Below, piece by piece: positions 6,080 to 7,691 of a stretch of DNA of 7,691 nt. Position 1 is the stretch's first letter, and each line of letters starts with the position of its first letter. A program made the translations under genes and the position numbers. The stretch is from JABWBR01 sp036741235 (GTDB taxonomy: Bacteria > Bacteroidota > Bacteroidia > Chitinophagales > Saprospiraceae), in NCBI GenBank assembly GCA_036741235.1, contig DAINSQ010000207.1:1-7691 (forward strand), written 5' to 3'. The notes below the pieces were generated by a model, which searched no databases, was not told the DNA's origin, and saw nothing but the letters and a program-made list of their open reading frames with translations.

Positions 6080-7297
6080 CTATAAAAACAACAACGACCC
6101 ATCGCCATAACTCAAAAACCGGAAATCATTATCCAGCGCATACCGGTAAATACCCCGCCAATCATCCCCCACCGCAGCAGCCACCAGCAAAAGCAGCGTA
6201 CTCGACGGCTGGTGAAAATTGGTAGCCAGCGCATCAATCGTGCGGATGCGATACCCCGGAGCGATCAGCAATTGCGTAGGCGCCACCAGGCGGTCCATAT
6301 CCCGCTCGCCCATCCAGTCCAGCAACGCATTAAGCGAAGCGGAAACCGAAGCCTGGGCAAGCCGGCCCTGGTAGGCATCCCACTGGCTGACAGGCAATTC
6401 CTCAAGCGACAATTGCGGATTTTCGAGCAGTTTGCAACCCATCAAAAACAAACTCTCCAGCGTGCGCAGCGAAGTAGTGCCCACGGCAACCACCTGCCTT
6501 TCGCCCTGCGCCTCGAGCAGCTTTTCGATAAACGTTGCGCTCACGTCAAAATACTCGGCGTGCATCTCGTGGTCGGCGATAGTCTCCGACTTCACGGGCC
6601 GAAACGTACCTGCGCCCACGTGCAGCGTCACATATTCGTTCGTCACCTCCTTGTCGGACAGCCGCTGGAGCAAATCATCTGTAAAATGCAATCCCGCCGT
6701 CGGCGCCGCCACCGAGCCGTCGTAGCGGGCATAAATCGTCTGGTAGCGCTCGCGGTCGAGCGCTTCGGCGGCACGGTGCAAATAGGGTGGGAGGGGCACC
6801 TGTCCGGCCAGACTGAGCACTTCGGCAAACGACAGCGAATCGGGGCGCCACTGAAACCGCACCAGGAAATGATCGCCGCTTTTCTCGAGCAGCGTCGCCT
6901 CCAACAGCGCCTCGCCGCCATCATAAGACAGCGGCAGCTGTAGCGGCCCCGACTTCCACTTCTTCGCGCCGCCCACCAGGCACTGCCAGGTAGCCTCGCC
7001 GGTAGCCGTCAGCCCGGTATTGAGCTCGCCCGCCGGCGCCAGGCAAAAACACTCGATCTGCGCGCCGCTGGGCAGGTGAAACAACAAGCGGGCGGGAATC
7101 ACCCGGGTATTGTTAAACACCAGCATCGCCCCCGGCGCCACATGCCGGTCGAAATGGCGGTACACATCCTCCGAAATGCCGCCGTCGCGGTAAACCAGCA
7201 ACTTCGAAGCATCGCGCTCCGCCAAAGGGTATTTGGCGATGCGCTCATCGGGCAATTCGTACGTATAATCTGCTATGCGAATATCTTCCGTTCTCAT
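6080..7297 (-). CDS. queA: S-adenosylmethionine:tRNA ribosyltransferase-isomerase, queuosine biosynthesis
   Basis: QueA moves the ribosyl part of S-adenosylmethionine onto the preQ1 base already inserted in tRNA, giving epoxyqueuosine; it acts in the cytoplasm. With ATG at 7297 the protein has 405 residues. Family motifs in order: YPLAERDASKLLV (23-35), LVFNNTRVIPARL (59-71), GQVPLPPYLHR (165-175), YQTIYA (185-190), GSVAAPTAGLHFT (194-206), LHVGAGTF (225-232), VGTTSLRTLES (272-282), IAPGYR (345-350) and NFHQPSSTLL (360-369). I chose this start because MRTEDIRIADYTYELP aligns with the normal N-terminus; the frame is open a further 18 codons to 7351, but that extension has no family character. 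At 405 residues it is longer than the roughly 356-residue E. coli enzyme, mainly through added sequence at about 283-343. It resembles the longer QueA-like form I recall from Bacteroidota. No other queuosine gene is in the window, and no SD sequence precedes the start. Confidence 0.94.
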   Translation of the reverse strand: MRTEDIRIADYTYELPDERIAKYPLAERDASKLLVYRDGGISEDVYRHFDRHVAPGAMLVFNNTRVIPARLLFHLPSGAQIECFCLAPAGELNTGLTATGEATWQCLVGGAKKWKSGPLQLPLSYDGGEALLEATLLEKSGDHFLVRFQWRPDSLSFAEVLSLAGQVPLPPYLHRAAEALDRERYQTIYARYDGSVAAPTAGLHFTDDLLQRLSDKEVTNEYVTLHVGAGTFRPVKSETIADHEMHAEYFDVSATFIEKLLEAQGERQVVAVGTTSLRTLESLFLMGCKLLENPQLSLEELPVSQWDAYQGRLAQASVSASLNALLDWMGERDMDRLVAPTQLLIAPGYRIRTIDALATNFHQPSSTLLLLVAAAVGDDWRGIYRYALDNDFRFLSYGDGSLLFL

Positions 7298-7427
7298 GTC
7301 GATTTCAATAACCGCTGGATGGGGAAAAAGTTTTTTTTCACCTACAGCCAACCACTAATTGTTGATCGCGATAGAACATCATTTCCTGTTTTTGTTATAT
7401 ACCGGTTTAGAATTAAAAAAAATGAAC

Positions 7428-7435
7428 TAAATTTG
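7428..7435 (+). promoter_or_regulatory. Candidate Bacteroidota-type -7 element for the 71-codon gene
   Basis: TAAATTTG matches TAnnTTTG exactly and is the same octamer as the one before the fucosidase gene. The expected -33 position has only TTTAG (7406-7410), and a clean TTTG (7391-7394) is too far upstream, so the upstream half is weak. Transcription would start near 7440, about 33 nt before the ATG at 7473. Confidence 0.45.
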
Positions 7436-7438
7436 TCA

Positions 7439-7460
7439 TAATGACCTTTATCATTAAAGG
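7439..7460 (+). promoter_or_regulatory. Two overlapping inverted repeats at the predicted transcript start
   Basis: CCTTTA (7445-7450) and TAAAGG (7455-7460) are perfect inverses around a 4-nt loop. TAATGA (7439-7444) and TCATTA (7451-7456) are perfect inverses with a 6-nt spacer. They share bases 7455-7456, so the two foldings exclude each other. Lying between the -7 element and the ATG, they could be an operator for the gene's own product or a small leader hairpin. Six-bp arms in AT-rich DNA may also arise by chance. Confidence 0.4.
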
Positions 7461-7472
7461 CTAAATATACTC

Positions 7473-7688
7473 ATGGATACAACAAAACGCACAGCACCGC
7501 TTTCCAATCTTCAGCTTGAATTGCTCAAGTTGTATGCTGCTGGTGTGCCTGACAAGTACCTTGATGATCTTAAAATCTTGATTGCTCGTTTCCTCTTCGC
7601 CAAAGCCAGAGCCAAAGCTGACCAGATTTGGGACGAGAAACAGTATACCGACGAACTCCTGACCGAGATTCTTCAAAGAAAGGCCTGA
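7473..7688 (+). CDS. Small helical protein of unknown function, possible antitoxin
   Basis: This 71-residue protein has no signal peptide or membrane segment and should be cytoplasmic. It is rich in Leu, Ala, Lys and Asp and looks mostly helical: residues about 10-21 (LSNLQLELLKLY), 27-50 (DDLKILIARF, then an Ala/Lys-rich stretch) and 57-70. From memory, it resembles a loosely described family with the pattern LSxxQLELLKL, a middle ...L...A and then WDEK (53-56 here). Those proteins often sit just before a PIN-domain toxin gene, hence the antitoxin suggestion. That is recollection, not a search result. The stop codon ends 3 bp before the window edge; the last bases (GAT) could open an ATG at 7690, so a closely spaced downstream partner is possible but unseen. 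Codon use differs from neighbours, with many CTT, GCT and TTG codons. The reading frame is supported by an upstream -7-like element; the overlapping minus-strand frame lacks comparable support. Confidence 0.75.
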   Translation: MDTTKRTAPLSNLQLELLKLYAAGVPDKYLDDLKILIARFLFAKARAKADQIWDEKQYTDELLTEILQRKA

Positions 7689-7691
7689 GAT

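Larger units (their letters stand above)
7298..7472. promoter_or_regulatory. Divergent intergenic region between queA and the 71-codon gene
   Basis: This 175-bp gap holds the start regions of two divergent genes. It contains an A5-G-T8 tract (7325-7338) in the queA leader. The plus strand has a -7-like octamer and short inverted repeats, listed separately. On the minus strand I find no TAnnTTTG match for queA (no CAAAnnTA on the plus strand), so its promoter is not identified. No RNA gene or riboswitch fold was recognised; in particular I did not see a preQ1 aptamer. Confidence 0.5.

Noticed and set aside
6212..6943. Plus-strand open frame of 243 codons opposite queA
   Set aside because: It is rich in Arg, His and Gln, has no domain, and lies wholly over well-conserved queA motifs.
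7298..7351. 18-codon upstream extension of queA
   Set aside because: The family N-terminus begins at MRTEDIRIADY (7297). The extra residues have no counterpart in the family and cover AT-rich leader DNA with a homopolymer run.
7331..7362. Degenerate copy of the palindrome flank (T-run followed by TTCACCTACAG)
   Set aside because: It resembles the TTCACCACAGAG flank for a few bases only, with no phased units or inverse arm; likely coincidence.
7461..7676. Minus-strand open frame of 71 codons over the small gene
   Set aside because: It covers almost the same bases as the plus-strand frame. The plus frame has the promoter-like octamer and a familiar small-protein pattern; the minus one has neither.
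1..7691. tRNA, rRNA, riboswitch or prophage/IS genes
   Set aside because: I looked in the intergenic regions and saw no cloverleaf, known aptamer, transposase or integrase. Short gaps leave little room for them.

Overview
The window looks like a chromosomal segment of a member of the Bacteroidota, plausibly of the Saprospiria/Chitinophagia type. Four things point there. Two secreted proteins end in type IX secretion (T9SS, Por-type) sorting domains. The left edge carries a receiver plus AraC-type output domain arranged as at the end of Bacteroidota hybrid two-component sensors. Start codons lack convincing Shine-Dalgarno sequences. Two genes are preceded by the same octamer, TAAATTTG, which matches the Bacteroidota -7 promoter consensus TAnnTTTG. 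Coding regions are moderately GC-rich and intergenic regions AT-rich. The lineage is an inference; no rRNA or other taxonomic marker is present.

Layout, left to right. Positions 1-744 (+) hold the C-terminal part of a signalling protein (receiver domain plus AraC/XylS helix-turn-helix), cut by the window edge. It ends 5 bp from the end of a convergent gene for a small secreted lamin-tail-domain (LTD) protein (750-1535, -). Upstream of that gene, on the same strand, is a 911-residue secreted CotH-kinase-like protein that also starts with an LTD (1665-4400, -). The two are separated by a palindromic repeat element. A 145-bp divergent promoter region follows, then a secreted GH29 alpha-L-fucosidase (4546-5955, +). 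The fucosidase converges on queA (6080-7297, -), and a second palindromic element lies between them. After another divergent intergenic region, a 71-codon small gene of different codon character (7473-7688, +) closes the window. It may be the first gene of a two-gene module that continues outside.

The genes do not form one obvious operon. The coherent theme is extracellular: two T9SS-type cell-surface or secreted LTD proteins, one with a CotH kinase fold, and an exported fucosidase, beside a regulator of a type often linked to carbohydrate sensing. No SusC/SusD pair is visible, so this is not a demonstrable polysaccharide utilisation locus. queA (tRNA queuosine synthesis) is housekeeping. The most unusual structure is the pair of intergenic palindromes. 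Both are built from 7-mers repeated at exactly 10-bp steps, end in an A-tract on the same side, and sit just past the stop codon of a minus-strand gene.
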